A stretch of DNA of 64,000 bases from contig CAVBWZ010000008.1 in NCBI GenBank assembly GCA_963599445.1, positions 1-64,000 of the forward strand. The letters are read 5' to 3'. The stretch's first letter is position 1. Each line of letters begins with the position of its first letter. The notes beneath the pieces are model-generated. The model was given only the letters and a program-made list of their open reading frames with translations, had not been told where the DNA came from and did no database searches. The translations under genes and the position numbers were made by a program. This DNA comes from UBA9732 sp963599445 (lineage in GTDB: Bacteria; Spirochaetota; Spirochaetia; Sphaerochaetales; Sphaerochaetaceae). Shown here piece by piece: positions 1 to 8,308 of the stretch.

Positions 1-92
1 GTATCACCTGTGGACAGTCAACTTCTTGCTTGTTGAACGAAACCTCATCAAAAATACAGGGTCTGAAGTTTGCTAGACTGTTATTTCCTGCG
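1..92 (+). repeat. Decayed copy of the toxin/antisense-RNA module
   Basis: Bases 1-92 align with the intact module at 21515-21595: shared blocks include GTGGACAGTCAAC, TTGAACGAAACC and TGAAGTTTGCT, followed by GTTATTT. In the intact copy the two arms ACCGCTCAGC and GCTGGGCGGT form a terminator hairpin. Here both arms carry several changes and the hairpin is lost. The promoter half would lie before the window start. I read it as a dead relic. The identification rests on alignment by eye. Confidence 0.65.
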
Positions 93-127
93 GGAAGGGA
101 ATTGTTATGATTTTCATTTTAAAACTA

Positions 128-154
128 ATTATTTGTCAAAACTTGACAAATAAT
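128..154. promoter_or_regulatory. 12-bp perfect inverted repeat (operator) at an AAA ATPase promoter
   Basis: ATTATTTGTCAA and TTGACAAATAAT are exact reverse complements separated by AAC. The right arm contains the -35 box TTGACA of the promoter for the downstream ATPase gene, so a bound dimeric regulator would block it. No regulator gene is visible nearby. Confidence 0.65.
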
Positions 155-171
155 AGAACTTAATTTATCTT
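143..171 (+). promoter_or_regulatory. Sigma70-type promoter of the AAA ATPase gene
   Basis: TTGACA (143-148), a 17-bp spacer and TATCTT (166-171). Predicted transcription start is near 178, about 19 bases before the ATG at 197. The -35 box sits inside the 12-bp inverted repeat. Confidence 0.6.
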
Positions 172-196
172 CTAATTGGATTAAGGAGTGAAAGCT

Positions 197-1366
197 ATGC
201 TGTTAGGATATGGAGCAAGGAACTGTTGGTGTTTCAAAGACTGGATGCAGGTTGACTTGAAGCTTGATGGTTCCGTTCCTGCTGACATTTCAATGAACCT
301 TCCTGCTGCAACGGCTATGTGCTTCAAAGGCTCCAACGCTTCAGGGAAAACCAATGGTTTGAAAGTATTGGCTTTCATAAAATACTTCGCTCAGTTCAGT
401 TTCCAATCAAAACCTGAAGACACGATTCTATTCGATCCATTCTTCTTTCAGAATGAAGAAGCTGAGTTCTATATCGAATTCTTGCAGAACAACTGCTATT
501 ATCGCTACGAATTGACAGCTACTCCAAAAGCTGTTGTCTCAGAGAGGCTGTTTAGAAAGAAATCGGAGGATGGTTCCAGAGAAACAGAGATCTATAGGCG
601 TGAAGGTAATGCCGTTGCCAAAAACACGCTGTATAGAGGACACTCCGGTATATTGTTCAGAGACAATGCCTCCTTTATTTGTACATTGAAGCAATATAGT
701 CTTTCAGAAATAAATGATGTCTTTGATTTCTTCCAAAAGGTTTTGCCAAATGTTGCATACAGTGGACTGTCAAATGAATGTTATGGTGATGCCTTTAGTA
801 CATCAGGCTACTATACAGCTCATCCAAAACATCTTGAATTTACAACAAGGATGATTGAACGGTTTGATACAGGAATCAACAGAATCGAAATCAGATCCAG
901 AATCGACGAATACAATCATATTGTCTATTACCCTGTTTTCTATCATATGCTTGCTAATGGAGAGAACCTTCCTCTTCTGTATGACTCTGAGTCAAGTGGC
1001 ACAAAGGCGCTTTTGGGAATATTAATGGACTATTATGAAGTTCTTTCTCGTGGAGGTGTTCTTGTTCTTGACGAGTTTGACATCAACCTACATCCCGACA
1101 TTCTTCCGCATCTTTTGGATTTGTTCCTTGTGAAGGATAACAATCCTCTTGATGCACAGCTTCTCTTTACATCCCACAATACAGAGATTATGGACATTCT
1201 TGGACGCTATAGGACATATATTTTCGAAAAGGAGAGCAATGAAAGCTTTTGCTATCGTTTGGATGAGCCGAAAGCTCCAAGTCTAAGAAACGACAGGCCT
1301 GTTTCCGTACCGTATAGAAAACATCTCATTGGAGGATTCCCTAGAATTGACAGTGATAAGAACTAA
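197..1366 (+). CDS. AAA family ATPase (COG1106-like, ABC-type fold)
   Basis: An ATPase of the OLD/RloC-like class that usually belongs to defence or toxin-antitoxin-like pairs; the substrate is unknown. Visible motifs are Walker A GSNASGKTN (residues 45-53), an ABC-like signature SSGTKAL (about 266-272), Walker B VLVLDEFD (about 288-295) and a switch histidine in TSHN (about 327). The ATG at 197 is preferred over the GTG at 188 because AAGGAG (183-188) lies 8 bases upstream of it. The 3' end overlaps the start of a second, broken gene by 14 bases, so the two were probably translated together. A palindrome over the -35 box suggests repression. Family assignment is good; biological role is inference. 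Confidence 0.8.
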   Translation: MLLGYGARNCWCFKDWMQVDLKLDGSVPADISMNLPAATAMCFKGSNASGKTNGLKVLAFIKYFAQFSFQSKPEDTILFDPFFFQNEEAEFYIEFLQNNCYYRYELTATPKAVVSERLFRKKSEDGSRETEIYRREGNAVAKNTLYRGHSGILFRDNASFICTLKQYSLSEINDVFDFFQKVLPNVAYSGLSNECYGDAFSTSGYYTAHPKHLEFTTRMIERFDTGINRIEIRSRIDEYNHIVYYPVFYHMLANGENLPLLYDSESSGTKALLGILMDYYEVLSRGGVLVLDEFDINLHPDILPHLLDLFLVKDNNPLDAQLLFTSHNTEIMDILGRYRTYIFEKESNESFCYRLDEPKAPSLRNDRPVSVPYRKHLIGGFPRIDSDKN

Positions 1367-1831
1367 TACAAGGAAGGAAAGATTTATCAAGTCTCTTCAA
1401 AACCCTGGTTTTGTTTCCGATATCTCTGATTAAAAGGGAAGCTGTCTTTTAGCTTTAAGTACTTTGATGCCAGTCAGAAAGCAGGACAGGATTTCAAAGA
1501 TTGGACGGATGAACAGAAGAACAAGCTATTGAACAAACTTAAGGAGTATTCATGTGAGGACAAGAAATACTGGCTCAATCAAAGAGTTGGTAGTGGCGGT
1601 CTGAATGTGCTGGAGATATATGGTGTATTTCCTCGCAACTCTGACTTCGTCCATCCTGTCCATGTTCCTGATAATGTAAGATGGGCTAGGTTCAGAATGG
1701 AGAGTTCTGTTCGACTTGTTGGATTCTTTGTCGATGAGGATTCTTCAAAATCAAAGGGTCTTTCAACTGATATCTTCTATATCGTTTTCTTGGACAAAAA
1801 CCACTGCTTTTACAAAATGGAAAGCAAATAG
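1353..1831 (+). pseudogene. Frameshifted partner gene of the AAA ATPase, unknown function
   Basis: From GTG 1353 one frame encodes a start rich in Arg and Lys and ending GFVSDISD, then stops at TAA 1431. The next frame opens at 1430 and continues KGKLSFSFKYFDASQ, running without a stop to 1831. Adding one base at about 1431 joins the two halves as DISD-LKGKLSFSF, giving a protein of about 159 residues. The downstream half has no credible start codon; its only candidate is an internal TTG at 1529 without a ribosome-binding site. I do not know its function. The gene starts inside the ATPase 3' end, the usual arrangement for a two-gene module, so the module is probably broken. A single-base sequencing error cannot be excluded. 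Confidence 0.6.
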
Positions 1832-1886
1832 CTTGGTTCCATTTGTATTTTGTTCAAGGACGGAGATAGTCATGCTTTGCTAAAAC

Positions 1887-1915
1887 TTGACAGCTGATGT
1901 TTCTTTTGCGATACT
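1887..1915 (+). promoter_or_regulatory. Promoter of antisense RNA, second module copy
   Basis: TTGACA (1887-1892), 17 bp, GATACT (1910-1915). Both boxes and the spacer length match the intact copy at 21468-21496, although the flanking bases have diverged. Confidence 0.65.
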
Positions 1916-1921
1916 CCAAGT

Positions 1922-2015
1922 GGAAAGAGGCACTGCCGGTAGACGGAAACGACCTCATGCTTGTATGAACGGAAACCGCTCAGCGAAGTGCTAGGACGCT
2001 GGGCGGTTATTTTCT
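1922..2015 (+). ncRNA. Antisense (antitoxin-like) RNA, second copy
   Basis: A predicted transcript of about 90 bases runs from just after the conserved -10 box to a strong hairpin. The arms AACCGCTCAGCG (1974-1985) and CGCTGGGCGGTT (1997-2008) are followed by ATTTTCT. It corresponds base for base in layout to the RNA at 21503-21596. The toxin gene it would silence is decayed here, so this RNA may be an orphan or may act on the intact copy in trans (inference). Confidence 0.5.
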
Positions 2016-2105
2016 AACATTGTAAGCCATTATTAATGGTTCAAGCACATTTTTGTTAATAGGCTAAGGACTGTGAACCAGAGTTATAGCCCTCGTCACA
2101 ACTGG
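2007..2105 (-). pseudogene. Remnant of holin-like toxin gene
   Basis: On the minus strand the sequence matches the 3' half of the intact 25-residue toxin (GTCCTTAGCCT, then ATAATGGCTTA and GTTAGAAAATAA). It carries about 23 extra bases in the middle, a shifted frame and no start codon. The Rpn nuclease gene ends at 2106, exactly where the upstream half of the toxin gene should begin, so insertion of that gene probably removed the start. Confidence 0.6.
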
Positions 2106-2999
2106 TCAGCTATTCAAAAGGATTCTGGTTTCCTCAACTGAAATGGAAGCGGCTTTGGCTATGACCTCAATTGGGACTCCTTGCTCTTTGAGGCTTTTTG
2201 CCATGCGGCTTCTTTCGTTGGCTTCGCCTCTGGCCTCTCCAATGGAGATTCCCTTGGCTTCGCCGGAGGCTTCTCCTTCCTTGTACTTCTCAATGAGGTT
2301 CAGTTCGTACTTCATATAGCCCTGCCTCCAGTCCTCGTCCCCGTTTATGTCAAGGACGTAGTTGTCCACAATCTCCACGAACTCGCTTCCGCTGTCCTTC
2401 CCGGTTCCTATTGAGGAAGCCCCTCCGTTGAGGTAGCCGAAAAAGGCGTCCATGTCCGCACCAAGCTCTCCAATGGAGCCTTTGGTGTTCAGGAACATGA
2501 TACAGCGGCCGTCGCCAAGGGGCAAGTCCTTGTCCTCCTCGCATATGGATCTGAACGTGTATTTCGTCCGGCCCCTTTCGAAGAGGTCGAACATGCATAT
2601 GAATATCACATAGCTGTCCTTGAGCTGTTCGTACTCAAGCCCCTTGTCAAGCATGTTGGCGTCCATCATGGAGGAGTACATGCGTGCCCTCAACGGAAGG
2701 TTTCCCGTATCGACCTTCTGCATTTCTATGTCGTAGACGGTGTCCCCGTCCTCGAAGTAGACATCCAGCCTTATGCTCTTGTTGGCGGGGTCGAATACGA
2801 TGCTTTTCTGTGATGTGGGAGGCATGTCCTTGTATTGGAGCCTTCTCACCCTGCGCCCTTCGAATATGGTCTCTATGAGACCCCTGCAGGCGTCCTCGTG
2901 CTGCATTACGGTGGAGAACATGGCGTCGTTCTCAAGCGGGATGTCCCTTCTGTCCCTTCTTCCGAAAACCTTTTGTGAACAGTTGTGTTTCTTTGTCAT
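2106..2999 (-). CDS. Rpn family recombination-promoting nuclease / PDDEXK_2 putative transposase
   Basis: A 297-residue protein of the Rpn/PDDEXK_2 family, whose members cut DNA and stimulate RecA-independent recombination and are spread as mobile orphan genes. It opens with the typical IPLENDAMFSTVM segment. The nuclease core RLDVYFEDGDTVYDIEMQK holds Asp79 and the E-x-Q at Glu92-Gln94. The C-terminus has the charged, Gly-rich linker (EGEASGEAKG) and a short helix-turn-helix-like end typical of the family. AGGAGG lies upstream of the ATG. It is transcribed towards the toxin relic and shares no operon. Confidence 0.85.
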   Translation of the reverse strand: MTKKHNCSQKVFGRRDRRDIPLENDAMFSTVMQHEDACRGLIETIFEGRRVRRLQYKDMPPTSQKSIVFDPANKSIRLDVYFEDGDTVYDIEMQKVDTGNLPLRARMYSSMMDANMLDKGLEYEQLKDSYVIFICMFDLFERGRTKYTFRSICEEDKDLPLGDGRCIMFLNTKGSIGELGADMDAFFGYLNGGASSIGTGKDSGSEFVEIVDNYVLDINGDEDWRQGYMKYELNLIEKYKEGEASGEAKGISIGEARGEANERSRMAKSLKEQGVPIEVIAKAASISVEETRILLNS

Positions 3000-3197
3000 G
3001 GAAACACCTCCTGTAAAGTAACGTTGAAAGCTCCCAAGAGCCCTTCATATTACTGATTCCAAGAAACCTGCAATTCCCATTCACGGTTTTCGAAAGGTTT
3101 TTGGCGGATTTTCAGAAATAACAAATGCAATTACATGTATTTGAAAGAGTTGGATAAAAGAAAAAATATTTTTAGAAGGTGGATGAATCCTATTGTC
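3000..3197. other. Intergenic region between divergent genes
   Basis: An AT-rich spacer between the Rpn gene and the ABC export operon. Apart from the Rpn ribosome-binding site (CACCTCCT on the plus strand near 3004) I see no gene, repeat or terminator in it. Confidence 0.5.
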
Positions 3198-3257
3198 TTG
3201 ACATTCTACATTCAGTTGAAGTATATAGTTAGAGGCATTTAATTAGATATGTCTAAC
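3198..3257 (+). promoter_or_regulatory. Promoter and possible operator of the LolCDE-like operon
   Basis: TTGACA (3198-3203), 18 bp, TATATA (3222-3227). An imperfect inverted repeat GTTAGA/TCTAAC (3228-3257) covers the predicted start site, as expected for a repressor site. The leader before the ATG at 3302 is about 65 bases. Confidence 0.5.
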
Positions 3258-3301
3258 CATGCGGCTGAGAAGCTCTAAGAGCATGGTGCAGAGGGGAATA
3301 G

Positions 3302-3997
3302 ATGATAAAGACTGTTGGTTTGAAGAAGGTCTACAAGACCCAGGCGGAGAGCGTCGTGGCTTTGGACGACGTGAACATCACCATCAATGACGAAGAGCTC
3401 GTCGCCCTTGCCGGTTCAAGCGGTTCTGGAAAGACGACGTTGCTAAACCTGCTTGGGACGCTCGATTCCATAACGGAAGGGGACATCGAGTTCAATGGAG
3501 TGCATCTTGGAAGGATGAGCGAGAAGGAGAAGACCGTCTTCAGACGCCTCAACCTTGGGTTCGTGTTCCAAAGCTACAACCTCATTCCTGTCCTTACCGC
3601 GTTGGAGAACGTTGAGCTTTCGTTCAAGCCGCTTTCCAAGGAGGACCTTGCAAAGATCGGCATAGAGGATACCCGCAAGGCCTCACTTGAGGTTCTGAAA
3701 GACGTAGGGCTTGAAGGTTATGAGAACCGCAGACCTGGCGAGCTTTCAGGTGGACAGCAGCAGAGGGTCTCCATTGCAAGAGCCGTCGTGAGAAGGCCTT
3801 CTCTGATACTTGCGGACGAGCCAACTGCAAACCTTGACTCTGCAAACAGCAAGACGATTCTTGAGCTTATGAAGAAGCTCAATGCAAAGTACGGGATAAC
3901 CGTGGTCTATTCATCGCATGACCAGGAAGTCCTCAACAACGTCAGAAGGATAATAACCCTCCATGACGGAAAGGTCGTGGGGGATGAGGTATGCTGA
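3302..3997 (+). CDS. ABC transporter ATP-binding protein, LolD/MacB type
   Basis: The 231-residue nucleotide-binding subunit of an FtsX-type (type VII) ABC system, which drives envelope work rather than solute import. It has Walker A GSSGSGKTT (38-46), the Q-loop at Gln90, signature LSGGQQQR (148-155), Walker B LILADEP (168-174) and H-loop His206. First gene of a five-gene operon; the next gene overlaps it by 7 bases (ATGCTGA). In E. coli, LolD pairs with the permeases LolC/E to release lipoproteins to LolA. The LolA-like protein three genes on supports that reading, although MacB-like export remains possible. Confidence 0.88.
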   Translation: MIKTVGLKKVYKTQAESVVALDDVNITINDEELVALAGSSGSGKTTLLNLLGTLDSITEGDIEFNGVHLGRMSEKEKTVFRRLNLGFVFQSYNLIPVLTALENVELSFKPLSKEDLAKIGIEDTRKASLEVLKDVGLEGYENRRPGELSGGQQQRVSIARAVVRRPSLILADEPTANLDSANSKTILELMKKLNAKYGITVVYSSHDQEVLNNVRRIITLHDGKVVGDEVC

Positions 3998-5256
3998 GCC
4001 TTGTTAGGATGGCGTGGCGGAACATCTTCCGCTACAGGAACAGGACTGCGATAACCGTGGTGGCGATAGCCATAAGCGTGTTCGTGGCCATTCTGGTGGA
4101 TGCTGTGATAATGGGCATCATGACACAGTCCAATCTCAACATGGTGAACTACGAGGCTTCTGAAGTGGTCGTCTACCCTGACGGATACTTCGAGGAGAAG
4201 GACAAGTTCCCATCCGACATTGTCATGGATTCCAACACAAGGGAAATGGTCGAAAACGCCTTGGATTCGAAGGGCATCATATATGCTCCAAGGTACAGGA
4301 CGACTGCGGAGCTTGTCTTCTACGATGAGGACAAGGACTTCGAAGGTGTGCTTGAGACCATTCTGTATGGAATAGATCCTCAGAAGGATACAAAGGTGTT
4401 CCTTCTAAAGGATTCGCTGGAAAGCGGTGAGTGGGGCGAAGAGGGTGACGACTCCATTGTCGTAGGTTCTACGATTGCCTCCAAGATGGGACTTGAAGTA
4501 GGGGACTTCGTCTCTCTTCAGTGCGAAGGCATGGGTGGCTTTGCGCAGAGCTTCGATGTCATGGTCAAGGGAATCGTCAACACCGAGGACTACGAGGTCA
4601 ACAGCACGATGCTTTACATGTCGCTGGATCAGCTTGATTCGTATCTGGAGCTTGACGGAGGTGTGAACCACTATGCAGTGTCAGACGGAATAATGTCCTC
4701 TTTGGCTGGCGACGGCTTTACTTCCAAGGTCAAGAAGGCACTTGAAGGCATCGATGGCATAGAGGTCTATGGATTCGAAGAAGACAACGAGGGCTACATG
4801 GCCATTGTGAACGGAGACGTGGGCAGTTCGTACATGATTCTCTTCTTTCTTTTCATCATTGCAGGTGCAGGTATCGTGAACACAATGGTCATGAGCGTTA
4901 TGGAAAGGCGCAAGGAGTCTGCAATGATGCGTTCCATGGGCTTTTCAAGTATCTCCATAAAGCTGCTGTTCGTTGTGGAAGGCTTCTTCATTGGCTGCAT
5001 TGGGTCTGCCATAGGCTTGGTGTTGGCCTGTGCCGTGAACTATCCGCTTGCGAGAATCGGTCTTGACTTTACGGGATTCGTGGGCGGTGACCTCGACATT
5101 GGGTATAGGATTTCGTTCGTGTTCCATTCGGTGTGGTCGGTGCATTCGTTCGTGGCCATACCTCTGATTGGGATTGCCTTGACTGTCTTGGCTTCGTATC
5201 TTCCTGTCTCCAAGATTGGAAGGGGTCAGATTTCGGATATGCTCAGGAAGGTTTGA
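3991..5256 (+). CDS. FtsX/LolC-family ABC permease (first)
   Basis: A 421-residue permease with the MacB/FtsX plan: one N-terminal membrane helix (about residues 20-42), a large periplasmic domain to about residue 270, then three C-terminal helices around the FtsX domain (about 275-420). The segment GAGIVNTMVMSVMERRKESAMMRSMG is the typical coupling region and is shared in spirit with the second permease (NTTMMSVMERKKE). It overlaps the ATPase gene by 7 bases and is followed 9 bases later by the second permease, so the two likely form a heterodimer. Confidence 0.85.
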   Translation: MLSLVRMAWRNIFRYRNRTAITVVAIAISVFVAILVDAVIMGIMTQSNLNMVNYEASEVVVYPDGYFEEKDKFPSDIVMDSNTREMVENALDSKGIIYAPRYRTTAELVFYDEDKDFEGVLETILYGIDPQKDTKVFLLKDSLESGEWGEEGDDSIVVGSTIASKMGLEVGDFVSLQCEGMGGFAQSFDVMVKGIVNTEDYEVNSTMLYMSLDQLDSYLELDGGVNHYAVSDGIMSSLAGDGFTSKVKKALEGIDGIEVYGFEEDNEGYMAIVNGDVGSSYMILFFLFIIAGAGIVNTMVMSVMERRKESAMMRSMGFSSISIKLLFVVEGFFIGCIGSAIGLVLACAVNYPLARIGLDFTGFVGGDLDIGYRISFVFHSVWSVHSFVAIPLIGIALTVLASYLPVSKIGRGQISDMLRKV

Positions 5257-5265
5257 GGAGGGGTT

Positions 5266-6510
5266 ATGCTTGGTTTGGCTTTCAAGAATACGACTAGGAA
5301 TCCAAGAAGGACCATCCTGACGGCGTTTGCGGTTTTCATTGCAACGTTCATAGTCCTCATCGCCATGGGTTTCATGAAGACGATGGTTGCGGACATGGTG
5401 GACAACACCGTGTTGCATTTGAGCGGGCACATAAGGATACGAAGACAGGACTATGCGGCTTATGAGGATGTGATGCCTCTTCAATTCTACATAGAGGATT
5501 CCAACGACATTGCAGGGGCTCTGGAAGATTTGGACGGGGTCAGCCACGTGGAAAGGGTGTCGAATGTGTTTGCATCGGTCTATGTTGGCGGGGCTCTCAA
5601 GAATGTCCAAGCCCTTGCCGTTGATCCAGAAACCTCCAACTTCACGGTGGGCAAGGGGGTTTCGATAAGCCAAGGAAGGCTTATGGATTCCAGCGCCAGA
5701 GAGGTGATGGTCTCCCAGAAGTTCCTCATTGACATGGGTTTGGCTGTAGGTGATTCCGTTACACTCGTTTCAAGGACCACAAACGGTGGTACCAACGGCG
5801 CTTCGTTCAGGATCGTAGGCGTTGTGGATTCGATGGATGCAAGCTATACCTCAGCCATAGTGTACATTCCCTTGGAGTGGTTTTCCAAACTCTCCCATAT
5901 GGATGGTGGAGCCATTGAGATAAGGGTAGAGCTTGATGACGAAGAGCAGGTTGATGAATTTGTCGATAGAATCAACGATGTTCTATACAACGGCTATGGC
6001 TATGAAAAAGGTTACTTTGAAGTAGAGAGTTGGCATGATTCAACCATCGTATACAAGTTCATGAAGATATACGAGGCCATGTTCCTTGTCATAGAGATCC
6101 TTTTCTTCTTCATTGCTTCGACATTGATCGTGAACACCACGATGATGAGCGTCATGGAGAGGAAGAAGGAGATAAGCACCCTTTCGACGCTTGGATTCAC
6201 CCGCACGAGGATCCGTTTCCTGTTCATGGAGGAGTCCACGTTCATTGCATTGTTCGGGTGCGTGCTCGCAATCGTGCTTGGACTTGTCACGTTCCATTTT
6301 GCAGGAAAATACGGAATAGACATAACTATGTTTGGAGCCGACCAGGTCGAAGGCTGGGGCTTCTCCAAGTATCTGTATCCTACGATGGGATTTGGAAGCA
6401 TGTGCATGTACGCCCTTGCCATGCTTGCCGTAGCGTTCGTGGCCTCATGCTTTGCCACGCGCCATGTCAAGGACATTGAGATAGCCGATGCCCTTAGGGA
6501 GGAGAATTGA
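5266..6510 (+). CDS. FtsX/LolE-family ABC permease (second)
   Basis: A 414-residue partner of the preceding permease with the same plan: an N-terminal helix after TRNPRRTILTAF, a periplasmic domain, then three helices with the motif NTTMMSVMERKKEIS near residue 290. GAGGAGG lies just before the ATG. The stop codon overlaps the next start by one base (TGATG). Two different permeases with one ATPase match LolCDE rather than the homodimeric MacB. Confidence 0.85.
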   Translation: MLGLAFKNTTRNPRRTILTAFAVFIATFIVLIAMGFMKTMVADMVDNTVLHLSGHIRIRRQDYAAYEDVMPLQFYIEDSNDIAGALEDLDGVSHVERVSNVFASVYVGGALKNVQALAVDPETSNFTVGKGVSISQGRLMDSSAREVMVSQKFLIDMGLAVGDSVTLVSRTTNGGTNGASFRIVGVVDSMDASYTSAIVYIPLEWFSKLSHMDGGAIEIRVELDDEEQVDEFVDRINDVLYNGYGYEKGYFEVESWHDSTIVYKFMKIYEAMFLVIEILFFFIASTLIVNTTMMSVMERKKEISTLSTLGFTRTRIRFLFMEESTFIALFGCVLAIVLGLVTFHFAGKYGIDITMFGADQVEGWGFSKYLYPTMGFGSMCMYALAMLAVAFVASCFATRHVKDIEIADALREEN

Positions 6511-7259
6511 TGAAAAGGTCTTTGTTTTGTGTTCTTTTGGTTGTTTTGATTGCATCTTGTGCGTTCGCGGCCGCTTCCAACGATATGACTGCAAAGGAAA
6601 TCCTTGACAGGATGGACGAGCTCATGGATTTTGACAGCTGTATCATGAGCGCCACGATGGTCAACACGGACCGTCTAGGCTCGACATCCATGGTGTTCAC
6701 CACCTACCAGAAGGGCGACGGCGACACGCTCTTGGTCGTGACTCAGGGGCCTGACAAGGGCCAGAAGATCCTGCGGCTTGACAGCGACATCTACATATAC
6801 TACCCCGATGCCGATGAGGTTATACGACTTTCGTCGTCAGGTCTCAAGAACAGCTTCCTTGGGTCCGATTTTTCGTACGAGGACCTAACCGGGGACGATG
6901 ACTACGACTCACGTTATGAATCCTCCCTTGAAGACAACGTAGCCGTTGACGGCGTAGAGTGCTACGCAATCCTGATGAAGGCCCGCAAGTCGTCCGAGAC
7001 ATATCAGATGGAGCGTGTCTATGTGGATGTTTCCACCTTCCTTCCTGTGAAGTTCGAGATGTACTCAAAGAGCGGAAAGCTCCTCAAGTCCATGTACTAC
7101 AGCAACTATATAGAGGACAAGGGTTCGTTCTTCCCTGGCTCCATAAAGGTCGTGAACGCTGTGAAGAAGAACAGCTACTCGGATATAACCATAGACAGCC
7201 TTTCGTTTGGAGAGGATCTTGATCCTTCCATGTTCGACAAGGAGGAGCTTGCATGGTGA
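6510..7259 (+). CDS. Outer-membrane lipoprotein-sorting (LolA-like) periplasmic protein
   Basis: A secreted protein of 249 residues: signal peptide about 1-20 (cleavage near AFA-AAS), then a LolA/PF17131-like domain with the core AKEILDRMDELM and stretches such as GPDKGQKILRL and VDVSTFLPVKFEMY typical of the family. It probably accepts lipids or lipoproteins released by the upstream ABC permeases and carries them through the periplasm (inference from family and operon). ATG 6510 is preferred to the TTG at 6507 because AGGGAGGAG lies 5 bases before it. It overlaps the next gene by 7 bases. Confidence 0.78.
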   Translation: MKRSLFCVLLVVLIASCAFAAASNDMTAKEILDRMDELMDFDSCIMSATMVNTDRLGSTSMVFTTYQKGDGDTLLVVTQGPDKGQKILRLDSDIYIYYPDADEVIRLSSSGLKNSFLGSDFSYEDLTGDDDYDSRYESSLEDNVAVDGVECYAILMKARKSSETYQMERVYVDVSTFLPVKFEMYSKSGKLLKSMYYSNYIEDKGSFFPGSIKVVNAVKKNSYSDITIDSLSFGEDLDPSMFDKEELAW

Positions 7260-8308
7260 AACTGGTGAAACGGCTTGCTTTGGTTGCTCTGCTGTGCGTT
7301 GCGGTTTCGTTGTGTCTCTTTGCTGGCGAAACCACGGTTAAGGGTGGTTCCTCGCTTGCGGGTGCTATGCTGCTTAGAAACGGCAATGCGGACCCAGTTG
7401 TTTCCTATGCCTTCTCTCCTTACTTGAATGTTGTATATACCGCTCAGGGCTCTTTCAGAAGCGAGCTCAAAGTAAGTGCAAATGTAGTGAACAAGCCAGT
7501 CTCTGGTAATAGCACTCCGATTTCGCTTGACAAGGCTTATGTCCGTTTCAGGATTCCGACCTTTGGAAACCTCAAACTCACGACAGTGGCCGGAAAGGCT
7601 CCTGTAAGCTGGGGAATTGGGCAGTTGTACAGAGGAGGGGACATCCTTTTTGAAAAACCCATTTCAAACAGCGAGGCCGATGTGGACGTAGAGAACACCC
7701 TTTGGGTTCTGTCTTTGTCCCAGTCTCTAGGAAATGGACTTTCCGTTGATCTTGCATTCGTTCCCGCCGTCGAGGACATCCCAAACGAAAGGTTTGGAGT
7801 CCTTGTCAAGAAAAGCCTTTCCGGTGCGGTTTCCGACTACATCAAGGAAATCCGTGCAGCCTACGTATATGAACCAAAGGCAAGTGACAGCCATAGGGCA
7901 TCGGTCTTGATGGATGCGAATGTATTCGTGGATTTGAATGTGTGCGTTGAGTCCCGGTTCAGGAGCGCAAAGGATATCAGACTGGTTGCAAACGCCATGC
8001 GTGCGTTTTCGATCGACACAGAGCTTTCAAGCCATACCTTGACGGCATATGTTTCGTTTCAGGGCGATTTCTACGAAGGTTCGCACGACCTTTGCGAATA
8101 CGTTTCATTCGATGCAACGGAAAGGCTCTCTGTTGCCATTGTGCAGTCGAATTCGTGGAAGGATGATACCTACACGTTTGGGTGCACTCTGTCATCGTCC
8201 TTTGCTGTGGCCGATGGCGTTGATGCAAGCGTTGCCGCCAACGTTTCAAAAGCCAAGGACATGGATCCTTCGTTCACCGTTGGCGGAGGTCTGCAGTACT
8301 CGTTCTAG
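7253..8308 (+). CDS. Predicted outer-membrane beta-barrel protein
   Basis: 351 residues with a clear signal peptide (about 1-24, ending LFAG), then alternating polar/hydrophobic strands throughout and a C-terminal strand GGGLQYSF ending in Phe, the usual barrel-assembly signal. No specific porin family is recognised. As the last gene of the LolCDE-like operon it could be the outer-membrane client or partner of the export system. GGAGG lies 7 bases before the ATG. Its stop codon is shared tail to tail with the PAP2 gene on the other strand. Confidence 0.7.
   Translation: MVKLVKRLALVALLCVAVSLCLFAGETTVKGGSSLAGAMLLRNGNADPVVSYAFSPYLNVVYTAQGSFRSELKVSANVVNKPVSGNSTPISLDKAYVRFRIPTFGNLKLTTVAGKAPVSWGIGQLYRGGDILFEKPISNSEADVDVENTLWVLSLSQSLGNGLSVDLAFVPAVEDIPNERFGVLVKKSLSGAVSDYIKEIRAAYVYEPKASDSHRASVLMDANVFVDLNVCVESRFRSAKDIRLVANAMRAFSIDTELSSHTLTAYVSFQGDFYEGSHDLCEYVSFDATERLSVAIVQSNSWKDDTYTFGCTLSSSFAVADGVDASVAANVSKAKDMDPSFTVGGGLQYSF

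Noticed and set aside
1529..1831. Stand-alone 100-residue gene starting at TTG 1529
   Set aside because: No ribosome-binding site, and the same frame continues protein-like upstream to 1430, so it is the second half of a frameshifted gene.
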